From positions 1 through 64,000 of the forward strand of contig NZ_AUMT01000009.1 of NCBI RefSeq assembly GCF_000430825.1: a stretch of 64,000 nt of DNA, written 5' to 3'. The translations under genes were made by a program, and so were the position numbers. The stretch comes from Chryseobacterium daeguense DSM 19388. Its GTDB lineage: Bacteria; Bacteroidota; Bacteroidia; Flavobacteriales; Weeksellaceae. Positions 32,848 to 41,308 of this stretch are shown here, one piece after another. Positions within the stretch are counted from its first letter, which is position 1; every line of letters starts with the position of its first letter. Below the pieces are notes generated by a model, which saw nothing but the letters and a program-made list of their open reading frames with translations, had not been told where the DNA came from and made no database searches.

Positions 32848-34833
32848 TTATTTTAAGATTTTAGTGTTAACAATATCTCCTTTGTCAGAAACAACTTTTA
32901 CAATGTAAGAATTTTTGATTTTACCATCTAATTCAATTACAAAGTCTCTTGAAGCATCTACTGCTTTTTTAGAGATTACCAATTTACCACTCATATCATA
33001 AACTTCAATATCTGCTTTTTTCCAATTTGGATCAAATCTTACAATATAGTTTTCAATTGCTGAGTTATACACAACCTGAGTTCTTACCGGTGCTGTTGCT
33101 TTAGTATCTACCGCTAGAACAAGGTTGCTAGGCTCACCATAATAAAGGTCATATTCTGATCCTGTTACCGGAACAGTTTCACCTTGTTTTGCCTGCTGAA
33201 CACTTCCGTTAGCTGCCTTATAATAGAAACCAGTACCTGATGATAACTGATGTACTCCAGGATTAATTAGTTCTGCATTTTCTCTGATTTCGAATTTATA
33301 AGATTTAACTTCAGAGTTAAAGTTAACTAACTTAATGTTCTTACCTTTAAAGTTATCCTCATTTGCTTCATTGATATATAAAGCATATACTGAGCTATAG
33401 TTAGGATCATAACCACCTGTAGGTGCTTCTTCAAAAGTCCCTAAAACAATGCCTCCTAAAGCTCTAGCCTGAACAGTAGTAGCTGTTGTGTTTTGGTGAC
33501 CAGTAGTTGATGTAGGAGAAACTACATAATAAGAACGACCGATTTCTTTTCCTGATGCATCTAAAGCAATAACACCTAACTGCTTTAATGTATTTGTAGT
33601 TCCTTTATTAGATCCACCTGTATGTTTAGCAGCAACTACACTGTAATCAGTACCCGCAGCTCTGGTTGTATTAGCGAATCTTCTTAAAGTATTAAAATCT
33701 AAAGTCTGTAGAGTATTATCTCTTAATTTAATTTTGAATGACTGCATAGGCTTAATAAGAAGACCAATGTCACCTACAGGTATACCACCTGCACCAAAAT
33801 TCTGTACCTGATTTCCTGTTGCATAGGTAGCACCATTAGGAAGTGTAACTACAGTACCTGGGTTATATTCAACACCCCAAATGTTTGATATATTATTTCC
33901 ATCTGTAACACCTCCATTTTCTACATATCCGATTTTAGATAAATCTAGGTTAGTAAGGAAAGGGTTACCAAACTGATAAATATTTTTACCAAATGTACCA
34001 GCCCAAGGGCTTATAGTATACTCCCAACTATCATCTAGGTAAGTGTTATAGCTCTCGTTGTAAGCGTTTTTGTTTGAACCACCTGGGCCGAAGTTTACAT
34101 TCCCTGCATTCTGTAATATTACAGGAGCTGTAAGATTAGCATACGGCTTTCCATTTAAAGTGTAAACGGTTCCTTGAAGAGTTGGAGCAATTGTTGGCTG
34201 AGTAACTGGAGGAGTAGCTGTATTAAGGTTATTATTTGTTGATTTCAACATGTAATATCCTGTAGGATCACTAGTAGCACCAGTTGCCAGATTTGTAAAA
34301 TGATTAGAAACAGCATTAGTGTTATCCCATTTCAAAATAGGCTCACCATTTCTGTTTATATTGAAATTCTTGCCAAATTCTGCAGATAAACTTCCTAATA
34401 CTTTGCCAGAGAAAGGCATAGCAATTTGTTGGAAATAACTATTACTGTTACCGTGTCTTTCAGCTCTGAATTCTTTACTTACAATACCTGTAATATTATC
34501 TTGACTAATACCGTCAATATATAATTGACCATAAGTAGATGTAGCATAAGAGCCTGGAGTATTAAGCCTTAACATAACACTACCACCAAATGTTTTGTCT
34601 GCACCTAAAGTAGTAATTGTTTTAAAAGCATCTCCTGCTGCCCCTACTATCATGACATTACCATGGATATCCATAGTACCATCACCTCTTGTTTGAACGC
34701 CTCCTCCGGAATAAACCAGAGCGCCCTCACTCACATACGTGTTAGCTGCGTCGTCTACGTGTAGTAGAACATTCTGCGCCTGAACAGAACCTATCGCTGC
34801 TAATAAACCAATAGCAAATAAACTTTTTCTCAT
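32848..34833 (-). CDS. T9SS type A sorting domain-containing protein
   Basis: Secreted or cell-surface protein of 661 residues. The N-terminal signal peptide (RKSLFAIGLLAAIGSVQAQ) and the C-terminal ~75-residue beta-sandwich (FDPNWKKADIEVYDMSGKLV to the end, finishing NTKILK) identify a type IX secretion substrate. The middle has repeated beta-rich segments with GGSNKNAYN and similar Gly/Asn-rich stretches but no enzyme motif that I can name. It would leave the cell through SprA. A TACCTTTG box lies upstream (34874-34881), without a TTG at standard distance. Confidence 0.87.
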   Translation of the reverse strand: MRKSLFAIGLLAAIGSVQAQNVLLHVDDAANTYVSEGALVYSGGGVQTRGDGTMDIHGNVMIVGAAGDAFKTITTLGADKTFGGSVMLRLNTPGSYATSTYGQLYIDGISQDNITGIVSKEFRAERHGNSNSYFQQIAMPFSGKVLGSLSAEFGKNFNINRNGEPILKWDNTNAVSNHFTNLATGATSDPTGYYMLKSTNNNLNTATPPVTQPTIAPTLQGTVYTLNGKPYANLTAPVILQNAGNVNFGPGGSNKNAYNESYNTYLDDSWEYTISPWAGTFGKNIYQFGNPFLTNLDLSKIGYVENGGVTDGNNISNIWGVEYNPGTVVTLPNGATYATGNQVQNFGAGGIPVGDIGLLIKPMQSFKIKLRDNTLQTLDFNTLRRFANTTRAAGTDYSVVAAKHTGGSNKGTTNTLKQLGVIALDASGKEIGRSYYVVSPTSTTGHQNTTATTVQARALGGIVLGTFEEAPTGGYDPNYSSVYALYINEANEDNFKGKNIKLVNFNSEVKSYKFEIRENAELINPGVHQLSSGTGFYYKAANGSVQQAKQGETVPVTGSEYDLYYGEPSNLVLAVDTKATAPVRTQVVYNSAIENYIVRFDPNWKKADIEVYDMSGKLVISKKAVDASRDFVIELDGKIKNSYIVKVVSDKGDIVNTKILK

Positions 34834-34911
34834 TGTATATAATTATTTGTGTGTTAATACAATATCTCAACCGCAAAGGTATGTCTTTTTTTCAAGAAAA
34901 AAAAATTTAAT

Positions 34912-36099
34912 TTATTTATTAACAAAAATATTATCTTCAGTTAATGTAATTTCTTTCTCTTCACCTATTGAAAACATATAGTCTTCAAGGACTTTTTCAG
35001 TGGTTCCCCTTAGCCCTCTTGCACCTAAACCTTTTTCTATTGTCTCGTCCACAATTTTTTCTATAGCACCATCCGTGAATACTAAATTTGTGCCATCCAT
35101 TTTAAAAAGTTCCACAAATTGATTCACAATTGAGTTTTTCGGCTCCTTCATAATTCTTACCATCGTCTCTTTCGTGAGTTTATCGAGATAAGTAATGATT
35201 GGAAATCTTCCTAAAAGTTCGGGAATTAATCCGAAAGAACGAAGATCAGTGGCATTAATATTTGTTAATATGTAATCTTCTTCATCCGTTTTATTGATTT
35301 TTTCTGAGCTGAAACCAATCGCCTGCTTATTCATTCTTCTTTCTATGATTTCTTTAATCCCGTCAAAGGCTCCTCCGGCTATAAATAAAATATTCTGTGT
35401 ATTTACCTGAATATATTTTTGGTCTGGATGCTTTCTTCCACCTTGCGGCGGAACATTCACAATACTTCCCTCCAATAGCTTCAATAATCCCTGCTGAACG
35501 CCCTCTCCGGAAACATCTCTTGTGATACTTGGATTATCTGATTTTCTGGCAATTTTATCAATTTCATCAATGAAAACAATTCCTTTTTCAGCTTTTTCCA
35601 CGTCATAATCTGCTACCATTAACAGCCTTGATAAGATGCTTTCCACATCTTCTCCCACATATCCGGCTTCCGTAAGAATAGTGGCATCTACAATACAGAA
35701 AGGCACGTTCAGTTCTCTTGCAATGGTTTTTGCAAGCAACGTTTTTCCTGTTCCCGTCTCACCGATCATAATGATATTTGATTTTTCAAGCTCAACTTCC
35801 CTGTTTTCATCCTGAGCGTGAAGCAATCTTTTGTAGTGATTGTAAACCGCTATTGATAATTGCTTTTTTGCCTGATCCTGCCCTATGACATACTGATCAA
35901 GAAATACTTTGATCTCCTTTGGCTTTTTCAGTTCATCTATATTTTCTGCGGGTGCATAACCTGATTTTGAGCTGCTGTCTTTTACAATTGCGTGGGCCTG
36001 CTCGATACAGTTTTCGCAAATAAATCCGTTCTGGCCAGAAATCAGCATCTGTACTTCATTTCTTTTTCTTCCGCAAAAAGAACATTGGTTTGAATTCAT
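34912..36099 (-). CDS. clpX: ATP-dependent Clp protease ATP-binding subunit ClpX
   Basis: AAA+ unfoldase that recognises and unfolds substrates and feeds them to ClpP. The 395 residues contain the N-terminal zinc-binding domain with C6, C9, C28 and C31, Walker A GETGTGKT (113-120), Walker B FIDEIDKIA, the pore loop region around GYVGEDVES, and the C-terminal small AAA domain. The clpP gene is not in the window. Placed behind the HIT and greA genes, but with its own hairpin-marked gap. Confidence 0.97.
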   Translation of the reverse strand: MNSNQCSFCGRKRNEVQMLISGQNGFICENCIEQAHAIVKDSSSKSGYAPAENIDELKKPKEIKVFLDQYVIGQDQAKKQLSIAVYNHYKRLLHAQDENREVELEKSNIIMIGETGTGKTLLAKTIARELNVPFCIVDATILTEAGYVGEDVESILSRLLMVADYDVEKAEKGIVFIDEIDKIARKSDNPSITRDVSGEGVQQGLLKLLEGSIVNVPPQGGRKHPDQKYIQVNTQNILFIAGGAFDGIKEIIERRMNKQAIGFSSEKINKTDEEDYILTNINATDLRSFGLIPELLGRFPIITYLDKLTKETMVRIMKEPKNSIVNQFVELFKMDGTNLVFTDGAIEKIVDETIEKGLGARGLRGTTEKVLEDYMFSIGEEKEITLTEDNIFVNK

Positions 36100-36133
36100 T
36101 TTTTATATATAATATATAAGGTATTGATTAAAG

Positions 36134-36160
36134 AAACCCGTAAATAGGATTTACGAGTTT
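36134..36160 (-). terminator. Likely terminator of the HIT gene
   Basis: AAACCCGTAAA (36134-36144) and TTTACGAGTTT (36150-36160) pair with one mismatch. The T-run on the minus side is short (CTTTAATC), so termination may be partial. Confidence 0.5.
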
Positions 36161-36170
36161 CTGTGATTTT

Positions 36171-36560
36171 TTAAGAATTGATAATTGAGTTCTGAATTTC
36201 AGTGTACTCTTCCGCTGACAGCTTTAATCTCTCGTTCCTGAAATTCATATCTTCCACTTTATTCAGGGGAATCAGGTGAATATGGGCATGCGGAACTTCC
36301 AATCCTACCACGGCCACGCCAACTCTTACACAGGGAACTGCATTTTTTATTTTCTTGGCAATTTCCTGGGTAAAACCCCAAAGGTTTTTATAATCTTCTC
36401 TTTCAAGATCAAAAATCAGGTCAACTTCTTTTTTAGGAACTACCAGAGTGTGTCCTTTTACCAAAGGCATTGCATCCAGAAACGCAATAAAATTTTCATC
36501 TTCGGCTATCTTATAGGAAGGAATTTCACCGTTGATGATCTTTGTGAATATTGTGCTCAT
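36171..36560 (-). CDS. HIT family protein (HINT-like)
   Basis: Small nucleotide-binding hydrolase or transferase of the histidine triad family, in the HINT branch that acts on purine nucleoside phosphoramidates. The triad HAHIH is at residues 91-95 in VPHAHIHLIPL; the N-terminal FTKIINGEIPSYKIAED is typical of HinT-like proteins. Length 129 residues is normal. It is close behind greA (about 70 bp) and may be co-transcribed. The physiological substrate in flavobacteria is not known. Confidence 0.93.
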   Translation of the reverse strand: MSTIFTKIINGEIPSYKIAEDENFIAFLDAMPLVKGHTLVVPKKEVDLIFDLEREDYKNLWGFTQEIAKKIKNAVPCVRVGVAVVGLEVPHAHIHLIPLNKVEDMNFRNERLKLSAEEYTEIQNSIINS

Positions 36561-36565
36561 TTTTT

Positions 36566-36594
36566 GTAGAAATTAGATTTTAGAAGTTAGAAAT
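36566..36594. repeat. TTAGA-rich short repeat
   Basis: Between HIT and greA: units like AAATTAGATTTTAGAAGTTAGA. Similar sequence occurs at 42690-42712 and, as an inverted arrangement, at 59889-59943. Probably a low-complexity intergenic repeat of this genome. Confidence 0.3.
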
Positions 36595-36632
36595 TATTCA
36601 AAATTTATTCTGAAAATTTTATCTTTTATCTT

Positions 36633-37103
36633 TTATAAAGTAATTTCCAATACTTCGAAAGACAGTTTGTTTCCGTTTGGTAACGTGATGTCCGCTGTTT
36701 CTCCTACCGCTTTTCCAAGCAGTCCTTTTGCAATAGGTGTATTTACAGAGATTCTTCCTGTCTTAAGATCACTCTCGTTATCAGGAACCAATGTAAATAC
36801 CTGCTCCTGCTTTGTCGCATTATTTTTAAGTTTCACTGTGGTAAGGATAGAAACTTTTGATGTATCTAGCTGACTCTCGTCTATGATTTTAGAAGTAGAA
36901 ATAACATCCTTAAGCTTAGAAATCCTCATTTCAAGCATTCCCTGGGCTTCTTTAGCCGCATCATATTCTGCATTTTCAGACAAATCTCCCTTATCTCTGG
37001 CTTCTGCGATCTGCTGAGTAATTTTTGGTCTCTCTACAGTTTCCAACTGTTCCAGCTCAGCTTTCATTTTCTCTAATCCCTCCTTTGTAACATAGCTTGC
37101 CAT
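36633..37103 (-). CDS. greA: Transcription elongation factor GreA
   Basis: Rescues stalled RNA polymerase by stimulating transcript cleavage through the secondary channel. The 156-residue protein has the N-terminal coiled coil with its tip acidic residues (GDLSENAEYDAAKEAQ) and the C-terminal FKBP-like domain (ISVNTPIAKGLLGKAVGETADI). I start at the ATG at 37103 (MASYVTKEG); a TTG three codons earlier is unnecessary. A possible leader hairpin lies upstream at 37139-37154. HIT and clpX follow in the same direction. Confidence 0.96.
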   Translation of the reverse strand: MASYVTKEGLEKMKAELEQLETVERPKITQQIAEARDKGDLSENAEYDAAKEAQGMLEMRISKLKDVISTSKIIDESQLDTSKVSILTTVKLKNNATKQEQVFTLVPDNESDLKTGRISVNTPIAKGLLGKAVGETADITLPNGNKLSFEVLEITL

Positions 37104-37138
37104 AATTTTCAAAATTTAGTTTTAGTATAAAAAAATAA

Positions 37139-37154
37139 TCCGACATTTGCCGGA
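37139..37154 (-). promoter_or_regulatory. Possible greA leader attenuator
   Basis: On the minus strand TCCGGCAAATGTCGGA forms a 5-bp stem (one wobble) followed by TTATTTTTTT. A TATATTTG -7-like box lies further upstream at 37188-37195, so the hairpin would be in the greA 5' leader, about 35 bases before the start codon. E. coli greA also has a leader terminator; similarity of mechanism is inference. The stem is weak. Confidence 0.3.
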
Positions 37155-37212
37155 CAATGTTTTCGTGTTGTAATCGTTTAACTTTTACAAATATATAAAA
37201 ATTTAAATTCAA

Positions 37213-37665
37213 ATGAAAAAAACTTTTTCAATCCTATCTATAATCACATTGCTGATTTTCAGTAATTTAGCAATAAATTCCTGTGGAAGTCGCGAAGATA
37301 CCGTAAGTTGTTTCCCGAACAATCCCATCAATGTGACCCTGAATCTTAATCTTCCCGCTTATTATGTCCTGAATCAGGTTGGCGGCTGGGTTTACATCAA
37401 TGAGCAGCAGTCCGGAACGAGAGGTTTGATCATTGTAAGAGCTTCTGACAATTCTTTTAAAGTTTACGACAGGAATGCCCCTCACACCTGCCCGGACAGC
37501 AATACAACGCTTGAGGTTCAGGATAATATAAGGATTGTCTGCCCAAAGGATAATGCCCAATGGATTTTATTAACCGGCCAGCCGACAGCAGTAGCGAATG
37601 TTCCTCCTAAAACTTATATGTATAATTACGATCCTACGGGGAAAATTTTAAATATTTATTATTAA
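37213..37665 (+). CDS. Lipoprotein with degenerate Rieske-like fold
   Basis: A 150-residue exported protein with a lipobox-like ...AINSC after a hydrophobic signal. The C-terminal ~90 residues look like a Rieske [2Fe-2S] domain in spacing (…APHTCPDSN… and …CPKDNAQW…), but only one Cys and one His are near each ligand position and the usual C-x-H and C-x2-H pairs are not both present, so a cluster is doubtful. It is directly followed by dtd (3 bp), probably in one transcript. Function unknown. Confidence 0.65.
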   Translation: MKKTFSILSIITLLIFSNLAINSCGSREDTVSCFPNNPINVTLNLNLPAYYVLNQVGGWVYINEQQSGTRGLIIVRASDNSFKVYDRNAPHTCPDSNTTLEVQDNIRIVCPKDNAQWILLTGQPTAVANVPPKTYMYNYDPTGKILNIYY

Positions 37666-37668
37666 AAA

Positions 37669-38118
37669 ATGAAAGTTGTCATTCAGAGAGTTTCCGAATC
37701 CCATGTGAAAGTAGACGGAAAGATAGTCGGGGAAATTGGAAAAGGATTGATGTTGTTAGTAGGAATCGATGAAAATGATGAAAAACATGATGCAGACTGG
37801 CTCGTACAGAAAATTCTGAACCTTAGAATTTTCGGGGATGATGAAGGAAAACTGAATCTGTCTGTTGTAGATATTTCCGGAGAAATTCTTTGTATCAGTC
37901 AGTTTACTCTCATTGCAGATTATAAAAAAGGAAATCGTCCTTCGTTCATTAAAGCCGCCAAACCGGATAAAGCAATCCCTCTTTTTGAGTATTTTAAAGA
38001 AGAAATTTCAAAATCAGGATTAAAAACAGAAAGCGGAATTTTTGGAGCAGATATGAAAGTTTCATTAATCAATGATGGTCCGGTAACAATTGTGATGGAT
38101 TCCATAACCAAAAACTGA
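37669..38118 (+). CDS. dtd: D-aminoacyl-tRNA deacylase
   Basis: Hydrolyses D-amino acids mischarged on tRNA (and Gly-tRNA-Ala), protecting translation. The 149-residue protein has the conserved SQFTLIADYKKGNRPSF segment and the C-terminal GPVTIVMDS containing the Gly-cisPro active-site element. It begins 3 bp after the lipoprotein gene and ends 1 bp before the serine hydrolase ATG. Twenty bases of its 3' end are repeated after that hydrolase gene (39262-39281), which suggests insertion of the hydrolase at the dtd end. Confidence 0.96.
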   Translation: MKVVIQRVSESHVKVDGKIVGEIGKGLMLLVGIDENDEKHDADWLVQKILNLRIFGDDEGKLNLSVVDISGEILCISQFTLIADYKKGNRPSFIKAAKPDKAIPLFEYFKEEISKSGLKTESGIFGADMKVSLINDGPVTIVMDSITKN

Positions 38119-38119
38119 T

Positions 38120-39244
38120 ATGGCATTTAAGATTAAATTCAGCATATTTTTACTTATCATTAACTCATTTTTATTGTTTGGGCAAAATAATGACCAGCTT
38201 TTAAAAACTAAATTGGATTCTGCTTTTTCTGAAATATTCAAGGAAAATGAACCCGGCGGAAGCATCTTTATCCAACAAGGTGACAAGGTTTTATATGAAA
38301 AATCTTACGGTCTGGCAGATCTTAAAACGAAAGAAAAGTTTACTTCCAAAACGGTTTCCAACCTAGGCTCAATCAGCAAGACATTTGTTGCTTACGGAAT
38401 TTTATTGCTTGAGGATAAGCAAAAGCTTTCTACAAATGATAATTTGCTGAAATTTTTTCCTGATTTTAAAAATAAAGAAATTGCTTCCAAAATTACACTG
38501 AAACATTTTTTGACACATACCTCGGGTATTCCAGACAACAGGCATGTAGAAAAAGACAGCATTTTTTACTTGACGGCTAAAGATGATGATAATTTCAGAC
38601 CACTGGAATTGTCTGATTCACTTGAGTTTGAACCTGGGTCAAAATTTAGTTATTCAAATCCTGCGTACAACGGTTTAGCCTTAATTATTGAAAAAACCGC
38701 GAAGATGAAATGGCAGCGTTTCATCAGGGAAAACATTTTCAAACCGGCCGGGATGATGGAAAGTAAAATCACTGATGGAAGTTTCCCGGATAAAAATGTT
38801 GCCCATGCCTATATTCTTAAAAATAATAAATACGAAGAGTATGATTATGGTGAGTATCCTACTTTTACAGCTGCCGGAAACGGCGGAGTCTGGAGTTCCG
38901 TGGAGGATCTGAAAAAATATGTAAAATCTATTAACGAGTGTAAATTCGCAAATTGCAAGCTTATAAAGTCATCTAAAACAGCATGGAATCCCGAAAACTG
39001 GAAAGAAGAAAAACCACTTTATCATTCAGGGGTATGGTTTATACATAATGGATTTTATTATTATACAAAAACAGAAGAAAATGTAAATGTAGTAGAACAT
39101 GCGGGGGATCAGGGCGGATTCAAATCTCATTTGCTACTCATTCCAGAGAAAAATATTACGATAATCTGGCTTACAAATAACAATAAATTCATTACCGGCA
39201 TAATTCGCAGGATATTATTTAAGCTTAACTACATTACACCTTAA
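38120..39244 (+). CDS. Serine hydrolase of the beta-lactamase/PBP4* family
   Basis: Exported penicillin-binding-fold hydrolase (class C beta-lactamase-related). The 374 residues have an N-terminal signal sequence (IKFSIFLLIINSFLLFGQ), the nucleophile motif SISK (S84, K87), the YSN motif (Y178-N180) and EHAGDQGG in the place of the KTG box. Such proteins may be D-amino peptidases, esterases or beta-lactamases; no sequence feature here proves beta-lactamase activity. It starts one base after dtd and is followed by a copy of the dtd tail. Confidence 0.88.
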   Translation: MAFKIKFSIFLLIINSFLLFGQNNDQLLKTKLDSAFSEIFKENEPGGSIFIQQGDKVLYEKSYGLADLKTKEKFTSKTVSNLGSISKTFVAYGILLLEDKQKLSTNDNLLKFFPDFKNKEIASKITLKHFLTHTSGIPDNRHVEKDSIFYLTAKDDDNFRPLELSDSLEFEPGSKFSYSNPAYNGLALIIEKTAKMKWQRFIRENIFKPAGMMESKITDGSFPDKNVAHAYILKNNKYEEYDYGEYPTFTAAGNGGVWSSVEDLKKYVKSINECKFANCKLIKSSKTAWNPENWKEEKPLYHSGVWFIHNGFYYYTKTEENVNVVEHAGDQGGFKSHLLLIPEKNITIIWLTNNNKFITGIIRRILFKLNYITP

Positions 39245-39261
39245 TAAAATTTTCACAGCAG

Positions 39262-39293
39262 ACAATTGTGATGGATTCCATTTTAAAATCTTA
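39262..39293 (+). repeat. Duplicated 3' tail of dtd
   Basis: ACAATTGTGATGGATTCCAT at 39262-39281 is identical to dtd positions 38086-38105. In the dtd frame it reads TIVMDSILKS and a stop, versus TIVMDSITKN and a stop in the intact gene. The serine hydrolase gene lies between the two copies. Confidence 0.75.
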
Positions 39294-39328
39294 AATTCGC
39301 AACATATTTAAAAAATTAAAATTCAAAA

Positions 39329-40012
39329 ATGAAAAAAACCTTAATTACCTTAGTTCTTTTGACAGGAATTAATTTTTCTTTTGCTCAAACCAATTACTCA
39401 GACGAGCAAAAAGCTTCTTATTATATCGGTCTTGATATTGCTCAAAATATGAAAAGACAAGGATTCCCGGTAGACGCTAATCTTTTGGCCCAGGCAATAA
39501 AAGATGAATTCTCGGACAAGCCGGCATTATTCCCGAAAGATCAGATGGGAACTTTTTTACAAGGTTTCATGCAGAAGCAAAATGAAAAAAGACAAGCTGA
39601 AGAAAAAGTAAAAGCTGAAGAAAATAAAAAGAAAGGAGCTGATTTTCTTGCAAAAAACAAGCAAAACAAAAAAATAACAACCACAGCAAGCGGACTGCAG
39701 TATGAGGTGTTGAAACCTGGTGACGGTAAAGCAAAACCAACAGCCACAAGTACAGCGAACGTAACCTATACCGGAAAATTAATGGATGGAACGGTTTTCG
39801 ATTCTACTGATAAAAACGGAGGAAAGCCGATTGAGCTTAATCTTTCAGGCGTGATCAAGGGCTGGACAGAAGGAATTCAGCTGATGACAAAAGGTGCTAA
39901 ATACAGATTTTACATCCCATCTGAACTTGCGTATGGCGACAATGGAGCGGGTGGTGTAATTCCTCCGGGAGCAACGCTTATCTTTGATGTGGAATTGGTT
40001 GATTTTAAATAA
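39329..40012 (+). CDS. FKBP-type peptidyl-prolyl isomerase
   Basis: Exported folding catalyst that speeds proline isomerisation in periplasmic proteins. The 227 residues comprise a signal peptide (KKTLITLVLLTGINFSFAQ), an N-terminal dimerisation domain of the FKBP_N type (DEQKASYYIGLDIAQNMKRQ…), a Lys/Glu-rich helix (~85-110), and a C-terminal FKBP domain with GLQYEVLKPG, VTYTGKLMDGTVFDSS-like and IPPGATLIFDVELVD. Similar to FkpA/Mip proteins. It is followed by a strong bidirectional terminator. Confidence 0.95.
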   Translation: MKKTLITLVLLTGINFSFAQTNYSDEQKASYYIGLDIAQNMKRQGFPVDANLLAQAIKDEFSDKPALFPKDQMGTFLQGFMQKQNEKRQAEEKVKAEENKKKGADFLAKNKQNKKITTTASGLQYEVLKPGDGKAKPTATSTANVTYTGKLMDGTVFDSTDKNGGKPIELNLSGVIKGWTEGIQLMTKGAKYRFYIPSELAYGDNGAGGVIPPGATLIFDVELVDFK

Positions 40013-40034
40013 TCTAGTATTCCTTAAAAAATAA

Positions 40035-40068
40035 AAACGTCTTTCAGATTTGAAAGACGTTTTTTTAA
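40035..40068. terminator. Bidirectional terminator
   Basis: AAACGTCTTTCA (40035-40046) and TGAAAGACGTTT (40051-40062) form a perfect 12-bp stem with a 4-nt loop, T-run to the right and A-run to the left. It serves the rightward FKBP gene and the leftward gene ending at 40085. Confidence 0.9.
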
Positions 40069-40084
40069 CAAACTTTTATAAAAA

Positions 40085-40597
40085 TTAATTCGCAGGAATA
40101 CTGCTGAAATTAAGTGCAATTCTAAGGTTCATATCCGAGCTGGTCTGATTCTTCAGCTCATAAACCGTTCTTACCGTAACTCCGGTGCTTTTTACCACTT
40201 CATCCAAAAATCCTGAATTTTCAAGGTCAAGCGTTAAGCTGGACGCACTTGAGGAAATATTTGATCTTGAAGCGACCAGCCTTTCCCCGGTTCCGCTGGA
40301 TGAAATATATACTTTTATAGATTTGAAAGCACTCAGATTTCCTCCCGATGGAGTAACCACAGAAACTTTAGCTTCTGAAATTCTTACGTCTTTAATTTTC
40401 GCATTGTTATTGCCTCCAAACCACGTCTGCACGTTAGAAGCAGTTGCGGTGGAAGAAACCTCTTTATCGGCCGGAACTCCCGTAGATACTAAAACATTGG
40501 CTGTATAAGGAAATGTATTCTGAACCAACGACTGTACCGTTCCACAACTTACCAACGCTACTGAAGCCACTGCCGCTGTCAAAAAAATATTTTTCAT
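40085..40597 (-). CDS. Hypothetical lipoprotein
   Basis: A 170-residue protein with a lipoprotein signal (ALVSC, Cys18) and no family I can name with confidence. The mature part is beta-rich with Ser/Thr-rich strands (SSSASSLTLDLENSGF) and looks like a single immunoglobulin-like or LEA-2-like sandwich. It may be an outer-membrane-associated structural lipoprotein. The next gene leftward is beyond the shared terminator; the upstream neighbour at 40650 is also a lipoprotein in the same direction. Confidence 0.65.
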   Translation of the reverse strand: MKNIFLTAAVASVALVSCGTVQSLVQNTFPYTANVLVSTGVPADKEVSSTATASNVQTWFGGNNNAKIKDVRISEAKVSVVTPSGGNLSAFKSIKVYISSSGTGERLVASRSNISSSASSLTLDLENSGFLDEVVKSTGVTVRTVYELKNQTSSDMNLRIALNFSSIPAN

Positions 40598-40649
40598 AAT
40601 GATAAATTTTAAAGATTAGGTTGCACAAATTATACCAAAAAAATAAAAA

Positions 40650-41192
40650 TTATTCTACACTTACCGTAAAGCTTCCTTTAGTATTTCCGGATGCCATATT
40701 GCTTTTGCCTATGATAAGCCATACTTCACCTTTGTCTTTTAAGTCGTAAGTGATTTCTCTTCCGAAAGGCCCGTCATAATCCCCATTTGGAAGCTTAATC
40801 TGATTGAAACGGATATTAAAATCTTTTTCTTTCGTAGAAATTGAAGCTTTAATAACCGGCTTATCATAATTTGTGATTTTTAAGATAAATTCCTGAACGT
40901 CTTTTGTAAATTCTTCACCCAAAGTGAACGGAAGTTGCTCTGCATCTGCTGTTCTGATGATCTGCCCGTCTTTCACGTTTCTCATAACACCGGTACGCAG
41001 AACTTCTTTAGTTTTCGGAGCGTTATTAATAATTGAATCCCTCATCCTCAATGCAGCGGAATCTGTTTTTTGTGCTGAATCTGGCTGTTCTGTAACCGCC
41101 ATTGAATCCTGACTGCTCTGGGTTTCCGAGACTTTCGGGTCCTGTTTGCATGAAAGAATGATCAATGGGATTAGAAATAAGGATTTTTTCAT
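40650..41192 (-). CDS. Hypothetical lipoprotein
   Basis: A 180-residue predicted lipoprotein: signal KKSLFLIPLIILSC with the lipid-bearing Cys15, then a low-complexity Ser/Gln/Asp-rich linker of about 45 residues, then a compact domain (LPFTLGEEFTKDVQEFILKI… to the end, beta-rich). No family recognised. It precedes the similar-sized lipoprotein gene at 40085, but the two proteins do not look alike. Confidence 0.65.
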   Translation of the reverse strand: MKKSLFLIPLIILSCKQDPKVSETQSSQDSMAVTEQPDSAQKTDSAALRMRDSIINNAPKTKEVLRTGVMRNVKDGQIIRTADAEQLPFTLGEEFTKDVQEFILKITNYDKPVIKASISTKEKDFNIRFNQIKLPNGDYDGPFGREITYDLKDKGEVWLIIGKSNMASGNTKGSFTVSVE

Positions 41193-41308
41193 AATAATGA
41201 TTTTTAAATGAATATTCTGAAAAGTCTTCTGACTTTTGAATATACTTTGAAGCTAAAATTGTTCCATTGACCGTTTTTAAAACTTAAAAAATTATTAGAT
41301 TTCTTCTT

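Noticed and set aside
38120-39244. Serine hydrolase as a true beta-lactamase resistance gene
   Set aside because: The SxxK and YxN motifs are shared by many esterases and peptidases; the KTG box is replaced by HAGDQGG, and nothing shows beta-lactamase activity.
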